A stretch of 64,000 bases of DNA from Caulobacter radicis (GCF_003094615.1 NZ_QDKO01000015.1:1-64000); one strand, 5' to 3'; shown: positions 1 to 9,374, counted from the stretch's first letter. A program made the numbers and translations. Notes: generated by a model not told the origin, from the sequence alone.

Positions 1-1
1 C

Positions 2-151
2 ACCACCCTGCCCACTGGGACGGGCCATCCGGTGCTGGAGCCGATCCTGGCCGTGCAGAGCTTCTACCGCATGGCCGCGGGGCTGTCGGTGGCGCGCGGC
101 TACGATCCCGACCGCCCGCCCCACCTCAACAAGGTGACCAAGACCGTCTGA
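2..151 (+). CDS. SIS-domain sugar-phosphate isomerase/deaminase, C-terminal fragment
   Basis: Only the last 49 codons are in the window. The tail reads GTGHPVLEPILAVQSFYRMA then a conserved GYDPDRPPHLNKVT ending, which matches the C-terminus of the GlmS-like SIS-domain proteins that act as glucosamine-6-phosphate deaminases in amino-sugar catabolism. The TGA overlaps the A of the next ATG (TGATG), so it is translationally coupled to nagA. This supports a role in N-acetylglucosamine use: NagA makes glucosamine-6-phosphate and this enzyme would convert it to fructose-6-phosphate. The catalytic region is outside the window, so deaminase versus another aldose-ketose isomerase cannot be settled. 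Confidence 0.75.
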   Translation, partial: TTLPTGTGHPVLEPILAVQSFYRMAAGLSVARGYDPDRPPHLNKVTKTV

Positions 152-1287
152 TGCCCGTCACCGCGCTCATCAACGCCGCCGTCATGACGCCCGCCGGCGT
201 CGTCGACGGCCAGGCCCTGCTGGTCGAGGACGGGATCATCCTTAGCCTCGTCGACCGCGCCGAGATTCCGGCCGGGGCCCTGGTCGAGGACCTGGCGGGC
301 GGCCTGCTGGTTCCCGGCTTCATCGACACCCAGGTCAACGGCGGCGGCGGGGTGCTGTTCAACGACGCGCCCACCGTCGAGACCATCGCCGCCATCGGCG
401 CGGCCCACCGCCCGTTCGGCACGACCGGCTTCCTGCCCACCCTGATCAGCGACGACCTCGAGGTCGTCGACGCGGCCATGCGGGCCACCGAAGCCGCCAT
501 CGAGGCCGGCGTTCCCGGCGTGCTGGGCGTGCATATCGAGGGGCCGTTCCTCAACGCCCAGCGCAAGGGCATCCACGACGCCGACAAGTTCCGCGTCCTC
601 GACGAGGCGGCGATCAGGCTGCTCTCTTCGCTGAAACGCGGCAAGACCCTGGTCACCCTGGCCCCCGAGACGACCACCCCCGACATGGTGCGCCGCCTGG
701 CCGACGCCGGGGTGGTGGTGGCCGCCGGCCACACCAACGCAGCTTACGAGACCGTCAAGGCCGCGCTCGAGGCCGGCCTGACCGGCTTCACCCACCTCTT
801 CAACGCCATGTCGCCGCTGACCAGCCGCGCGCCCGGAACCGTCGGCGCGGCCCTGGAGAACCAGCGGGCCTGGTGCGGGATCATCGTCGACGGCCGCCAC
901 GTCGACCCGGCCACGCTCCGCATCGCCCTGCGCACCCGGCCGCTCGACCGCTTCATGCTGGTCACCGACGCCATGCCCACCGTCGGCATGGCCGACAAGC
1001 GCTTCGTCCTGCAAGGCCAGGCCATCACCGTCCAGGACGGCGTCTGCGTCGGCCCCGGCGGCACCCTGGCCGGCTCGGACCTCGACATGATCGGCGCCGT
1101 CCGCAACGCCGTCGACATGCTGGGCCTGTCGCTGCAGGACGCCGTCATGATCGCCTCGGCCGCCCCCGCCGCCTTCCTGGGCCTTGCCGCCCAGCGCGGA
1201 ACCATCGCCCCCGGCATGGCCGCCGACCTCGTCCTGCTCGACGACCAGCGCAACGTCGTCAGGACCTGGATCGACGGGCGGGGCTAG
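151..1287 (+). CDS. nagA: N-acetylglucosamine-6-phosphate deacetylase
   Basis: This 378-residue cytoplasmic amidohydrolase removes the acetyl group from GlcNAc-6-phosphate. Family marks are visible in order: LVPGFIDTQVNGGGG near residue 50, the metal-ligand segment GVHIEGPF near 129, GHTNA and FTHLFNAM with the two metal histidines near 190-220, IIVDGRHV near 247, and the catalytic aspartate in LVTDAMPTVG near 272. Length is normal for NagA. The start ATG overlaps the stop of the upstream SIS-domain gene, so the two form an operon. The 3' end overlaps the convergent M28 peptidase by four bases: both stop codons lie in one CTAG at 1284-1287. Confidence 0.95.
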   Translation: MPVTALINAAVMTPAGVVDGQALLVEDGIILSLVDRAEIPAGALVEDLAGGLLVPGFIDTQVNGGGGVLFNDAPTVETIAAIGAAHRPFGTTGFLPTLISDDLEVVDAAMRATEAAIEAGVPGVLGVHIEGPFLNAQRKGIHDADKFRVLDEAAIRLLSSLKRGKTLVTLAPETTTPDMVRRLADAGVVVAAGHTNAAYETVKAALEAGLTGFTHLFNAMSPLTSRAPGTVGAALENQRAWCGIIVDGRHVDPATLRIALRTRPLDRFMLVTDAMPTVGMADKRFVLQGQAITVQDGVCVGPGGTLAGSDLDMIGAVRNAVDMLGLSLQDAVMIASAAPAAFLGLAAQRGTIAPGMAADLVLLDDQRNVVRTWIDGRG

Positions 1288-2900
1288 GTCGGCGCGGGAC
1301 GCGGCGCCCGCGCGTCGCTGTTTGCGCTGTTGATCAGGAAGATCGCCAGCACGGTCGCGGCCTGCGCCAGGTCGCCCGGCGAGAGGCGCTCCAGCGTGTC
1401 GAGGCTAGTGTGGTGGGCCCGGCCGTCGTAGTCGAGCGGATCCTGCAGGAACGAGATCCCCGGCAGGCCGATCTCGGTGAAGGTCGACTGGTCGGCGGGC
1501 CAGTGCGGCCCGTCATAGACGGCCAGCACGCCCAGATCCTTCAGCGGCGCGGTCCAGGCGCGATAGAGTTCGGCAAGGGCCGGATTGCCGCCGGTGAACA
1601 CGCCCCGAACGCGACCCGAACCGCCATCCAGGTTGAAGGCGACGCTGAAGTCCTCGTACTCCGCCCCCTTGCGAAGCGGACCGATCTTGGCCCGTCGCCC
1701 CTCGACCGGCAGGGCCATCTGCTCGGGCGCGGTGGAGCGCGGGATCCAGCCCAGCCGCTGCCTGGCATAGCCTTCGGACCCGTAGAGCCCCTGCTCCTCG
1801 CCGCCGTAGAGTACGACACGGATGGTGCGGCGCGGCCGGGCCCCGACCGCGCGCAGGATGCGGATCGCCTCCAGGGTCGCGGCCACGCCCGCCCCGTTGT
1901 CGGCCGCGCCAGCGCCTGCCGCCCAGCTGTCGAGATGCGCGCCCGCCAGGACCACCTGGGCCTTCAGGGCCGGATCCTGTCCCGGCAACTCGGCCACGAC
2001 GTTGTAGCCGGGCTCGGCGGGATCGCCTTCCTCGGTGGCGATTTCCAGTTCCAGGCGCGGCGCCGCGCCAGCCTTCGCCAGGCGCCAGCAGCGCGCATAG
2101 GACGCTCCATCGACATAGAGCGCGGGAAAGAACGGCCGCTCGGCCGCCAGCCAGGGACGTCCGCCGAGTTCGGAGCCGTCGACGACCATGGCGCCCGGCT
2201 CGGCGCCGCCGCCGTCGATCAGCACGGCCACCACGCCCTCGGCCGCCAGGAAGGCGTTGCGGCGGGCCTTGAACAACCCTTCCCATCCCTGGCGCGCGCG
2301 TCGCTCGACCACGGTGCGGTAGTAGGCGCGCACGGCCTGCGCAGCGTCGCCCTTCACGACCTGCTCGTCGCTGTAGCGGACGATGGCCGAACCTTCGGCG
2401 GAAGCAGACTTGGGCGCCCCCAGCAGCACGATCCGGCCGGCGAGCGTTCCCTTCGCCCGTTCGAGGTCTTCGTCGCTGTCCAGACGCACGGCGACCGCTT
2501 GACCGGCGACCGCGCCCTTGGTCGCCACCGACCAGGGGCTGGCCACGGCGGTGAACTGGACGGCGTCGGGCGCGGTCATCCGCGCCCAGGCCAGGGTCTG
2601 GCGCCAGGAAAGGCCGAACGGGCCGATCGGCTCGAGCCGGGGGTCGCCAAGGCCCAGCGCCCGCATCCGCGCCAGCGCCCAGTCATAGGCCCGGCGCATA
2701 CTGGGCGATCCCATCAGCCGGGCGCCGACCTCGTCGACCAGGCTGGTGGCGAAGGTCATCGCCTGGCCGCGCGTCAGACCCTCATCGCGGATCGCCTGGT
2801 AGAGGGCGAGATCGGGAACCGGCGCCTCGCGGGCCAGCGCCTTCGGGGCCAGAGCCAGCGCGCCAAGACCGGCCAGGGCCTGCCGCCGCGCCAGCCTCAT
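1284..2900 (-). CDS. Exported M28-family zinc metallopeptidase
   Basis: A 538-residue M28 aminopeptidase/carboxypeptidase-type enzyme. The N-terminus has basic residues (RLARRQ) followed by an alanine/leucine-rich stretch ending in ALA, which looks like an export signal, possibly Tat. A middle region resembling a protease-associated insert precedes the catalytic domain. Metal and catalytic marks are present: AGAHLDSW (His and Asp), AADNGAGVA (bridging Asp), YGGEEQGLYGS (the catalytic Glu pair), FNLDGG (Asp) and a late HHTSLDT (His). It is the last gene of the five-gene minus-strand operon, starting one base after the stop of the CapA-like gene. Role: probably trims peptides in the periplasm. 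Confidence 0.88.
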   Translation of the reverse strand: MRLARRQALAGLGALALAPKALAREAPVPDLALYQAIRDEGLTRGQAMTFATSLVDEVGARLMGSPSMRRAYDWALARMRALGLGDPRLEPIGPFGLSWRQTLAWARMTAPDAVQFTAVASPWSVATKGAVAGQAVAVRLDSDEDLERAKGTLAGRIVLLGAPKSASAEGSAIVRYSDEQVVKGDAAQAVRAYYRTVVERRARQGWEGLFKARRNAFLAAEGVVAVLIDGGGAEPGAMVVDGSELGGRPWLAAERPFFPALYVDGASYARCWRLAKAGAAPRLELEIATEEGDPAEPGYNVVAELPGQDPALKAQVVLAGAHLDSWAAGAGAADNGAGVAATLEAIRILRAVGARPRRTIRVVLYGGEEQGLYGSEGYARQRLGWIPRSTAPEQMALPVEGRRAKIGPLRKGAEYEDFSVAFNLDGGSGRVRGVFTGGNPALAELYRAWTAPLKDLGVLAVYDGPHWPADQSTFTEIGLPGISFLQDPLDYDGRAHHTSLDTLERLSPGDLAQAATVLAIFLINSANSDARAPRPAPT

Positions 2901-2901
2901 C

Positions 2902-4227
2902 TCAGCGCTCAGCCGGCACGCGGATCACGCCGACGTCGTCCTCGATGTCGATGCGCGTGCCGAACTGCACCGAGGCGGCCTGGATCCGCTTGAGAATCCG
3001 CTGGGCGTCCTCGCGCGACGGCGACTTGGGCGTCCCTTGCAGGCGCTCGTCCGAGAGGTTCTGGATAAAGGGATGGATGCGGATCACGGCGACGCGGCCA
3101 TTGCGATACTCGCTGACCGCCACGGCGCCGTCGTACCACTCGGCCGGCAGGGTGAAGCCGCGGAATTGGCGGTTCTTGTCGCCGACCTGGAACATCAGGC
3201 TGCCCATGCCGTAGAAGATCGGCCGGCCCTTGTAGATCTCGACCCCCAGCAGGGCGTGGGGACCGTGGCGCACCACCGCATCAGCGCCGGCGTCGATCAG
3301 TTCGTGGAACAGCGCCGGCATGTAGTCGGCCGGGCGGATGTCTTCGGGGTCGGACGAGGCGGTCTCGTGGGCGTGGATCGAGAACAGCACCAAGTCCGCC
3401 TTGCCCCGCGCCTCCTTGACGCTGGCCAGGGCGGCGGCCCGGTCGCCAGCGTCTAGGTCGTAACTGAGGCCCGGACGCCCGTCGACGCGGAAGGTGGTGC
3501 GGCCGATGGTCAGCTCGTCGCCGGTCTTGGCGGCGCTGAACACTTCCGGGTTCTTGGTCGCGTCGGGCGTCGCCGAGCGGGCGGCGACCTCGCGCAGGGT
3601 CTTCATCTGCTCGGGCGTGACGCGCTGCAGCTCGCGCGAGCGCAGCGGCGCCAGGCCTGGGCGAGCGCGAAAGCCGCGAGCCGGATTGGCGTCGGCGGCC
3701 AGGGAGATGTCGGTATAGCTGCCGGCGAACGAGACCAGCGCCACCGTGCCGCGCGCGGTCCTGGCGTAGGCGGGCTTGCGCGCCGCGCTCAGGCTGTCGC
3801 CCGTGCCGGCATGGACGACGCCGGCCGCGTCGAGCGCCCCTTGAGTCAGCGCCATGCCCTCCACGCCGAAGTCGGTGGCGTGGTTGTTGGCCATCGACAT
3901 CAGCTTGAAGCCCATGGCCTTCAGGTCGAAGGCGACGGCCGCGTCATTGACCGGCGTGCCGCCGCCATTCTGGGCGGCAGGCCAGCCAGGGAACTTGTCG
4001 AAGTCGAAGATCGCGCCTTCCTGGTTGCCGAAGGCCGCATCGGCGCCGGAGAGCAAGCGCTCGATCCGCAGCGTGCCGGGATCGCCAAGGCCGGTGATCG
4101 GATGCTCGGGCCCGATCAGGTCGCCGGTCACGGCCAGCAAGAAGCCGTCCTTGACGGTGGCGGGCGCTTGAGCCGCCGCCGCACCGGCGACGGAGGCGGC
4201 CAGGAGCGCGGTGATCAGTAGACGCAT
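2902..4227 (-). CDS. CapA/PgsA-family (PGA_cap) metallophosphatase-fold protein, exported
   Basis: About 441 residues from the chosen start. The frame is open 33 bases further upstream, but ATG 4227 is preceded by GAGGGG at good distance and begins a clean signal peptide (MRLLITALLAASVAGAAAAQ). The body carries the CapA series: LLAVTGDLIG at the N-terminus, FGNQEGAIF, MANNHATDFG near 125, then SIHAHE, VRHGPHALLGVEIYKGRPIFYGMGS towards the C-terminus. The family is best known from poly-gamma-glutamate capsule loci, where its biochemical activity is unclear; many homologues sit in catabolic loci instead. It overlaps the upstream M61 gene by 13 bases and is followed one base later by the M28 peptidase, so it belongs to the peptide-use operon. 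A hydrolytic role on a peptide or isopeptide substrate is inference. Confidence 0.82.
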   Translation of the reverse strand: MRLLITALLAASVAGAAAAQAPATVKDGFLLAVTGDLIGPEHPITGLGDPGTLRIERLLSGADAAFGNQEGAIFDFDKFPGWPAAQNGGGTPVNDAAVAFDLKAMGFKLMSMANNHATDFGVEGMALTQGALDAAGVVHAGTGDSLSAARKPAYARTARGTVALVSFAGSYTDISLAADANPARGFRARPGLAPLRSRELQRVTPEQMKTLREVAARSATPDATKNPEVFSAAKTGDELTIGRTTFRVDGRPGLSYDLDAGDRAAALASVKEARGKADLVLFSIHAHETASSDPEDIRPADYMPALFHELIDAGADAVVRHGPHALLGVEIYKGRPIFYGMGSLMFQVGDKNRQFRGFTLPAEWYDGAVAVSEYRNGRVAVIRIHPFIQNLSDERLQGTPKSPSREDAQRILKRIQAASVQFGTRIDIEDDVGVIRVPAER

Positions 4228-5924
4228 TTCATCCCCTCGGTCCCAGGCTTGCGGACCCATTGATAGACCTCGACCGTCTCGCCGCGCGGCAGGTAGGTCA
4301 GCGGGAAGATCTTGCCGTCGCGCGTGACCTTCAAGGTCAGGGTCGCGGCCGGATCGCCCTGCACGCCATCCAGCGCCACCGCATAGGTGACGACGTCGCC
4401 GTCCCGGAGCCCGGCCTTGGCCGCTTCCGAGCCCGGGATCAGGCCGCGAATGGTCTTGGTCGTGCCGACCAGCGACCGGGGCTCGAAGCCCAGCTCGAAC
4501 CGGCGGGCCTTGGCAGTCGTGCGGGTGAAGCAGGGTCCGAAGTCCTCGGCCTGCGGCAGCATCAGGCCGCCGGCCAGCATGGCCTCGTGCAGCCTGCGGC
4601 CGTCCTCGCCCAGCTCGCCAGCCAGCAGCGCGACCCAGGCCGCGTCGTCGGCCTTCTCTCCGGCGGCGAAGCGGCGGTTCATCTCCAGCACCAGATCGTC
4701 GACCGAGCGCTTGCCGCCGCTGGCGCGACGGATCTTGCCGTCCAGCACCGCGAAATAGAGCCCGCCCCTGTCATAGGGCAGCACGCGGATGCGGCTGTCC
4801 TCCCAGAAGCGCGGCATGATCTCGTGGTCGGGCGTGCCGTTCAGCGGATTGGCGTAGTAGCGCCGCGCGGTGTCGTTGAGGTCTTCCAGGAATTCGTCGG
4901 CCGACAGCAGGCCGGCGCGGAACGGCAGCAGGCCCTGGTAGTGAACGGCGATCCCCTCGCCGTACCATTGGCCGGCGTCGGAGTCGGTCCAGGTGTGAAC
5001 CATCTCGTGCGAGAGCGTGCCCTTGAGGCTGTCGCCCTTGGTGTCCGCGCCGTAGGTGGTCAGGAACGAGCGGGTCAGGGCCGTGCCGCCGCCGGCGTTG
5101 ATCGGGTTGTAGCGCAGGAAGACGCGGTACGGCGGGACGGCCTTGTCGTGGAAGAAGCCGCTCATCCAGCCGTGCAACTGGTTGGTCCAGGCCATCAGCG
5201 GCGCCGGATCGAACGGCGGGGTCCCCATCCAGGCGGCCGAAAAACCGGTCTCGGACACCACCGCCGGCTCGCGTTTCATCAGCCCGGCCATGAACACCGT
5301 CGAGGCCAGTTGGCTGGCCGGACCGTCCGGCAGGGCGACGTCGCCCTCGCCAAAGCTGGAGGTCGCCGTCGAGCCCTTGGGCAGGGCGCCGAGGTCCCAG
5401 CTGAGGCGGATGCGGCGCGCGACCTGATCTTCCGGCAGCAGGACGAAGGTGTTGCCGACGCCCGAGACACCGCCGCCTTCGGTGCGCAGGGCGTAGGGCG
5501 GACCCGAGCCGCGCGTGGGCGGAGTGTTGTCGACGGGAGCCAGGTAGCGGACAACGACGGGACCGCGCGTCGCGCGTCCGGCCAGCCAGTGGCGCGACCA
5601 GACCATGCCCTTGGGCGGATCGTCCCGCACGGTCAGCGGAACCTCGCCGTCGGCGTCGGTGGCCGTGAGGCCGGTCAGGGTGTCGGCGACGGTCGCGGTG
5701 TTGGCGATCACCAGCGGCAGGGTCAGCAGCGGCGCCCCGGCCTGGACCGAGAGATCCGAGAACCGCAGTTCCACCGCCAGGCCGCCTGCGCCCTTGGCTT
5801 CGTCCATGCGGCTCGGCGTCAGGCGTACGTCCAGCGACGGCGCAGGCTGGGCCAGGCTGGCCCCGGCGGGCGCCAGGATGAAGGCGGCGGCCAGCCCGGC
5901 CAGCAGACGGGTTCTCAAGGTCAT
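4215..5924 (-). CDS. Exported M61-family (glycyl aminopeptidase-like) metallopeptidase with PDZ domain
   Basis: A 569-residue protein with a standard signal peptide (MTLRTRLLAGLAAAFILAPA, cleavage near SLAQ). The zinc motif is SHEMVHTWTD (HExxH, near residue 306) with a following YGEGIAVHY that supplies the third ligand glutamate, as in the M61 family. The C-terminal 100 residues form a PDZ-like domain (RGLIPGSEAAKAGLRDGDVVTY), also usual for M61. The start overlaps the upstream ornithine-cyclodeaminase-like stop by four bases (ATGA) and the end overlaps the CapA-like gene by 13 bases, so translation is coupled. Expected to act in the periplasm as an aminopeptidase with preference for N-terminal glycine or alanine; the specificity is from the family only. 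Confidence 0.88.
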   Translation of the reverse strand: MTLRTRLLAGLAAAFILAPAGASLAQPAPSLDVRLTPSRMDEAKGAGGLAVELRFSDLSVQAGAPLLTLPLVIANTATVADTLTGLTATDADGEVPLTVRDDPPKGMVWSRHWLAGRATRGPVVVRYLAPVDNTPPTRGSGPPYALRTEGGGVSGVGNTFVLLPEDQVARRIRLSWDLGALPKGSTATSSFGEGDVALPDGPASQLASTVFMAGLMKREPAVVSETGFSAAWMGTPPFDPAPLMAWTNQLHGWMSGFFHDKAVPPYRVFLRYNPINAGGGTALTRSFLTTYGADTKGDSLKGTLSHEMVHTWTDSDAGQWYGEGIAVHYQGLLPFRAGLLSADEFLEDLNDTARRYYANPLNGTPDHEIMPRFWEDSRIRVLPYDRGGLYFAVLDGKIRRASGGKRSVDDLVLEMNRRFAAGEKADDAAWVALLAGELGEDGRRLHEAMLAGGLMLPQAEDFGPCFTRTTAKARRFELGFEPRSLVGTTKTIRGLIPGSEAAKAGLRDGDVVTYAVALDGVQGDPAATLTLKVTRDGKIFPLTYLPRGETVEVYQWVRKPGTEGMKCVY

Positions 5925-6865
5925 CGCACCTGCTCGTAGAGATAGGCCGCCGCCGCCAGGTCCTGCACGGCGTGGCCGATCGACTTGTACACGGTAATGT
6001 CCGAAGGCGACCGCCGCCCTACCGCCGGATCGGCGAAGACCTCGCCGATCTCGGCCTGGATGCAGTCCTCAGAGACGAGGCCGGCGGCGATGGCGCGCAG
6101 GAACTCCCCTGCTCCGTTTCGCGCCGACTCGCGGCTCTCGACGAAGTAGCGCCCGACCGACACCACGGCGGCCTCGGCCTCGGCGGCCGAGGCGACACTG
6201 GCGCCGACCAGGTTCACATGGGTTCCCGGCGTCAGCCATTCGGCCATCAGCACCGGCTCGACCGCGCCGGTCACGGTGCAGACGATCTGGGCGTCGGCGA
6301 CGGCCTCGCGGGCGTCCTCGACGGCGACAACGGACAGGCCCGTCGCCGCCGACATCTGTTCGCAGAAGGCTTGGGCGCGTTCGAGCGATCGCCCCCAGAC
6401 GCGGACTTCCCTCAGCGCTCGCACCCGCGCCAGGGCCTCGATGTGAGCGCTGGCCTGGTGACCGTGGCCCATCAGGGTCAGGCGTTCGGCGTCCGGCAGA
6501 GCCAGGGCGTCGGTGGCCGCCGCCGTGCCGGCGGCGGTGCGGATCTGGGTGATGGCGCCGGCGTCGGCGACGCAGACCGCCTGGCCGCTCTGCGCGTCGA
6601 ACAGCACCACCACGCCCTGGTGGGCGCTGCGCCCCGGACGGTCGGGCTCGGCGAACACGCTGATCAGCTTGGCGCCGAAATAGCCGCCGTTGAGCAGCGC
6701 GCCCGGCATCTGGCCGAACAGCCGCCCCGCGCCGATCGGGATGATCGAGCGGGGCAGTTGCCGGGTTTGCCCCGCCGACAGGGCCACCATCGCCTCACGC
6801 ACCGCCGTCCGGCAGCCATCGAGATCGAGGCGTTGCAGGACGGCGGCTTCGTCGAAGAACCGCAT
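5921..6865 (-). CDS. Ornithine cyclodeaminase / mu-crystallin family NAD(P)-dependent enzyme
   Basis: A 314-residue cytoplasmic protein. I use ATG 6865 (MRFFDEAAV) because the upstream part of the open frame lies inside the TonB receptor gene. Family marks: GAKLISVF with the substrate-contacting Lys near residue 67, the loop AGAITQIRTAAGTAAATDAL, the nucleotide-binding LMGHGHQASAHIEAL near 130, VWGRS, and the C-terminal ESRESARNGAGEF and SDITVYKSIGHAVQDLAAA. Members include ornithine cyclodeaminase, alanine dehydrogenase, ketimine reductase and DauB, the arginine dehydrogenase of the D-arginine pathway. Because the divergent regulator is DauR-like, a DauB-type or other imino-acid reaction is attractive but unproven. 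It starts two bases after the TonB receptor stop and overlaps the M61 start. Confidence 0.85.
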   Translation of the reverse strand: MRFFDEAAVLQRLDLDGCRTAVREAMVALSAGQTRQLPRSIIPIGAGRLFGQMPGALLNGGYFGAKLISVFAEPDRPGRSAHQGVVVLFDAQSGQAVCVADAGAITQIRTAAGTAAATDALALPDAERLTLMGHGHQASAHIEALARVRALREVRVWGRSLERAQAFCEQMSAATGLSVVAVEDAREAVADAQIVCTVTGAVEPVLMAEWLTPGTHVNLVGASVASAAEAEAAVVSVGRYFVESRESARNGAGEFLRAIAAGLVSEDCIQAEIGEVFADPAVGRRSPSDITVYKSIGHAVQDLAAAAYLYEQVR

Positions 6866-6867
6866 GC

Positions 6868-9141
6868 CTAGAAGCTGCGGCTCAGCGAGACGCCCGCGGT
6901 GCGCGGCTGCAGGAAGATGGCCTGCGGCGCGCTGGTTCCGCCACGGGTGGTCGCTTCCACGACGCCGCGCTCGTCGCCCAGGTTCTTGATGTAGGCGGTG
7001 AAGCGCCAGTCGGCGTTGTAGATCCCCCCGCGTACATCGAACGTGGTGTAGGACGGCAGCTTGATACGCGAACCGTAGGCGGTGTTGCCCGTCGTCGTCG
7101 ACAGGACGTTGGCGAAGTCGCCGTAGCGCTCGCCGACATAGGCCACGCTGGCGCCGACCGTGGCCGAGAAGCCGTGGCCGATCGACCAGTCGTAGTCGCT
7201 GGACAGGCTGGCCGAGACCTTGGCCGAGCCCGGCAGGCGGTCGCCCTTGTCGCCATAGATCGGCGAGGCGCCGGCCGGCGCCTTCAGGTCGTCCGACAGC
7301 TTGGCGTCCAGCAGGGTCAGGGCCCCGTCGAACGACAGGCCGCCGATCGGCGCCCAGCGGCCCGACAACTCCAGGCCCTGGCTGCGGGCGGTGGAGCCGT
7401 TGGTGTAGTAGGTGAACTGCGAGGCCACGTCGGTGGTCAGGAGCTGGATGTCGTCCCAATCCACCCGGAACAGCGCGGCCTCGTAGGTGAAGCGCGCCGC
7501 CCGGATCACGCCTTTCAGTCCGGCTTCGTAGCTGACCACGCTGTCGGACTGGAACGACAGCGGAATGCCCGAGACGCCCGAGCTGTTGGGACCGCCCGGG
7601 CGATAGCCGGTGGCGATGCGCAGATAGGCCATGGTGTCGGGCGAGATCTTGTAGCGCGGCGTCAGCAGCCAGGTGACCGCGTCGTCCGACGACTTGGCCT
7701 GCGGCACCGACGAGGTCGGGCCGAAGAAGCGCACGGCCTGCGGGGCGATGGTCGTGGTCGAGGCGCTGTCCTGGTCGTTGGACGAGTAGCGCACGCCGGC
7801 CTGCACGTCGAAGACCGGGGTGAAGTGGTAGGTGACGTCGGCGAACGCCGCCTTCTCCTCGAACTTCGCCGGCCCCACCGAGGCGTAGGCGGTCGAGTCC
7901 GAGCCCGTGGTCGGACGCACGACCAGCGTCTGGTCCACCGCGATCTTCTCATGGGTGTAGAAGCCGCCGACCAGCCATTCGAGCGGACCGTCCGACTTCG
8001 AGGCCAGGCGGATCTCCTGGCTGAATTTCTTGGTCTGGTCGGCGTTGATCAGCGACACGCTGGAACCGGTCGGCGCCGAGAAGGCTGACAGCAGGAAGCC
8101 GAAGGTGTTGGTCTGGTCGAGGTCGGAAGCCGACTTGATGCGGTTGTAGGCGCTGACCGAGGTCAGGTCGGCGAAGCCTAGATCGTAGGTGGCGCGGCCC
8201 TGGTACAGGGTCACGTCGACGTCGCGCTTGGTCGGCGCGATGTTCAGCGTCATGTCGCCGTAATAGGGCGTGAAGTCGACACCGCCGGTGAAGGCGCCCG
8301 TGCCGCACGAGGGGCAGATCCGGATCTGCGGGCTGCCGACGAACTTGGCTTCCTGGCGCAGCACCGACAGGTCGATGGTCAGGGCGTCGGTCGGCTTGAA
8401 CAGCAGCGCGGCGCGGCCGCCCTCGACACGGTTGTCGTTGACGTCCTCGCCCGCGGCCTTGGCGTTGATGTTGTCGAGATACGGCGGATCGTGGCGGGTG
8501 AAGCCGCTGACGCGCAGGGCCAGCTTCTCGCTGACGATCGGCAGGTTGACCGAACCGCGCAGCGACCAGCCCTCGCCGCCGCCGGAAACGGTGTTGGCGC
8601 CGGCCTCGATGCGGCCGCTGAACCGTTCGGTGTCGGGGGCGATCGTCACGTACTTCACCAGGCCGCCCAGGCTGGAGGCGCCGTACAGCGTGCCCTGCGG
8701 GCCGCGCAGGATCTCGACGCGCTGCAGGTCGGACGGATCGATGTCGATCAGCGGCGACTGGGCCGAGGCCGCGCCCGAGGTCAGCGGCACATCGTCGAGG
8801 GCGAAGGCCACGGTGGCCGCCGTGCCGCCGCCGGTGGTGACGCCGCGGATGGCCACGCCGTTGGCGCGCTGCTCGGTCCCGCCGCCGCTCAGCGAGACGC
8901 CGGGCACGCGGTTGTAGAAGTCGCGCACCTGCACGAGGTTCTGCCGCGAGAGGTTGTCACCCGTAACCGCCGCCACCGACACCGGCACGTCCAGCAGGCG
9001 CTCGGACTTCTTCTGCGCCGTCACCACGATCTCGCCGATCGTCGTGTCGCCGGCCGCGTCCTGGGCGTGGGCCAGGGAACCGGCCAGGAGGCACGCGCCG
9101 CCCGAACCCGCCAGCAGAAAAGCCTTCAAACCGTTGCGCAT
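6868..9141 (-). CDS. TonB-dependent outer-membrane receptor (first gene of the peptide-use operon)
   Basis: A 757-residue TonB-dependent receptor of the generic siderophore-receptor type. The start ATG 9141 follows GGGGA and begins a signal peptide (MRNGLKAFLLAGSG, cleavage near AHAQ). A TonB-box-like IGEIVVTAQKK follows, then the plug domain (VPVSVAAVTGDNL, RGVTTGGG, VEILRGPQGTLYGASSLGG) and a long barrel that ends in the aromatic VSLSRSF. There is no STN domain, so it is not expected to signal to a sigma factor. It heads a five-gene transcript whose other products are an amino-acid dehydrogenase-like enzyme and exported peptidases, so the ligand is plausibly a peptide or amino-acid conjugate. 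Confidence 0.9.
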   Translation of the reverse strand: MRNGLKAFLLAGSGGACLLAGSLAHAQDAAGDTTIGEIVVTAQKKSERLLDVPVSVAAVTGDNLSRQNLVQVRDFYNRVPGVSLSGGGTEQRANGVAIRGVTTGGGTAATVAFALDDVPLTSGAASAQSPLIDIDPSDLQRVEILRGPQGTLYGASSLGGLVKYVTIAPDTERFSGRIEAGANTVSGGGEGWSLRGSVNLPIVSEKLALRVSGFTRHDPPYLDNINAKAAGEDVNDNRVEGGRAALLFKPTDALTIDLSVLRQEAKFVGSPQIRICPSCGTGAFTGGVDFTPYYGDMTLNIAPTKRDVDVTLYQGRATYDLGFADLTSVSAYNRIKSASDLDQTNTFGFLLSAFSAPTGSSVSLINADQTKKFSQEIRLASKSDGPLEWLVGGFYTHEKIAVDQTLVVRPTTGSDSTAYASVGPAKFEEKAAFADVTYHFTPVFDVQAGVRYSSNDQDSASTTTIAPQAVRFFGPTSSVPQAKSSDDAVTWLLTPRYKISPDTMAYLRIATGYRPGGPNSSGVSGIPLSFQSDSVVSYEAGLKGVIRAARFTYEAALFRVDWDDIQLLTTDVASQFTYYTNGSTARSQGLELSGRWAPIGGLSFDGALTLLDAKLSDDLKAPAGASPIYGDKGDRLPGSAKVSASLSSDYDWSIGHGFSATVGASVAYVGERYGDFANVLSTTTGNTAYGSRIKLPSYTTFDVRGGIYNADWRFTAYIKNLGDERGVVEATTRGGTSAPQAIFLQPRTAGVSLSRSF

Positions 9142-9227
9142 CGCAGTCCCCAATTCGTCGGGCCCGGCGTCCCCCGCCGACCCAAGACCCATGTTCGCCA
9201 ACAGCTTTGCAACAGAACGAAGACACC

Positions 9228-9244
9228 TTCAACATTTTGTTGAA
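9228..9244. promoter_or_regulatory. Inverted repeat TTCAAC-N5-GTTGAA, candidate operator
   Basis: A perfect six-base inverted repeat with a five-base spacer (ATTTT), 87 bases upstream of the receptor ATG at 9141. It lies in the divergent intergenic region between the receptor operon and the DauR-like regulator. A near-copy occurs at 9375-9391. Spacing of about 11 bases between half-site centres fits a dimeric helix-turn-helix regulator. Binding by the neighbouring regulator is inference. Confidence 0.45.
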
Positions 9245-9267
9245 AACATCGACTACGTGTTGATGCG

Positions 9268-9281
9268 TGCGAAATTTCGCA
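9268..9281. promoter_or_regulatory. 14-base perfect palindrome TGCGAAATTTCGCA
   Basis: A continuous perfect palindrome with an AT-rich centre, set between the two TTCAAC-type repeats in the divergent intergenic region. It could be a second regulator site or part of a promoter. No function is assigned. Confidence 0.35.
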
Positions 9282-9374
9282 TGCATTCCAGGCCATTGCT
9301 GATCAAACGGCGGGCGCCGGACCGCGTATCGAAGCCGAACGGCGATCGTGTTGCGCACAGGACAAGGCCGGAAT

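Noticed and set aside
4260..5939. A 559-codon plus-strand open frame opposite the M61 peptidase
   Set aside because: Antisense shadow; it has no ribosome site and no recognisable sequence, whereas the minus strand has the full HExxH peptidase and PDZ domain.
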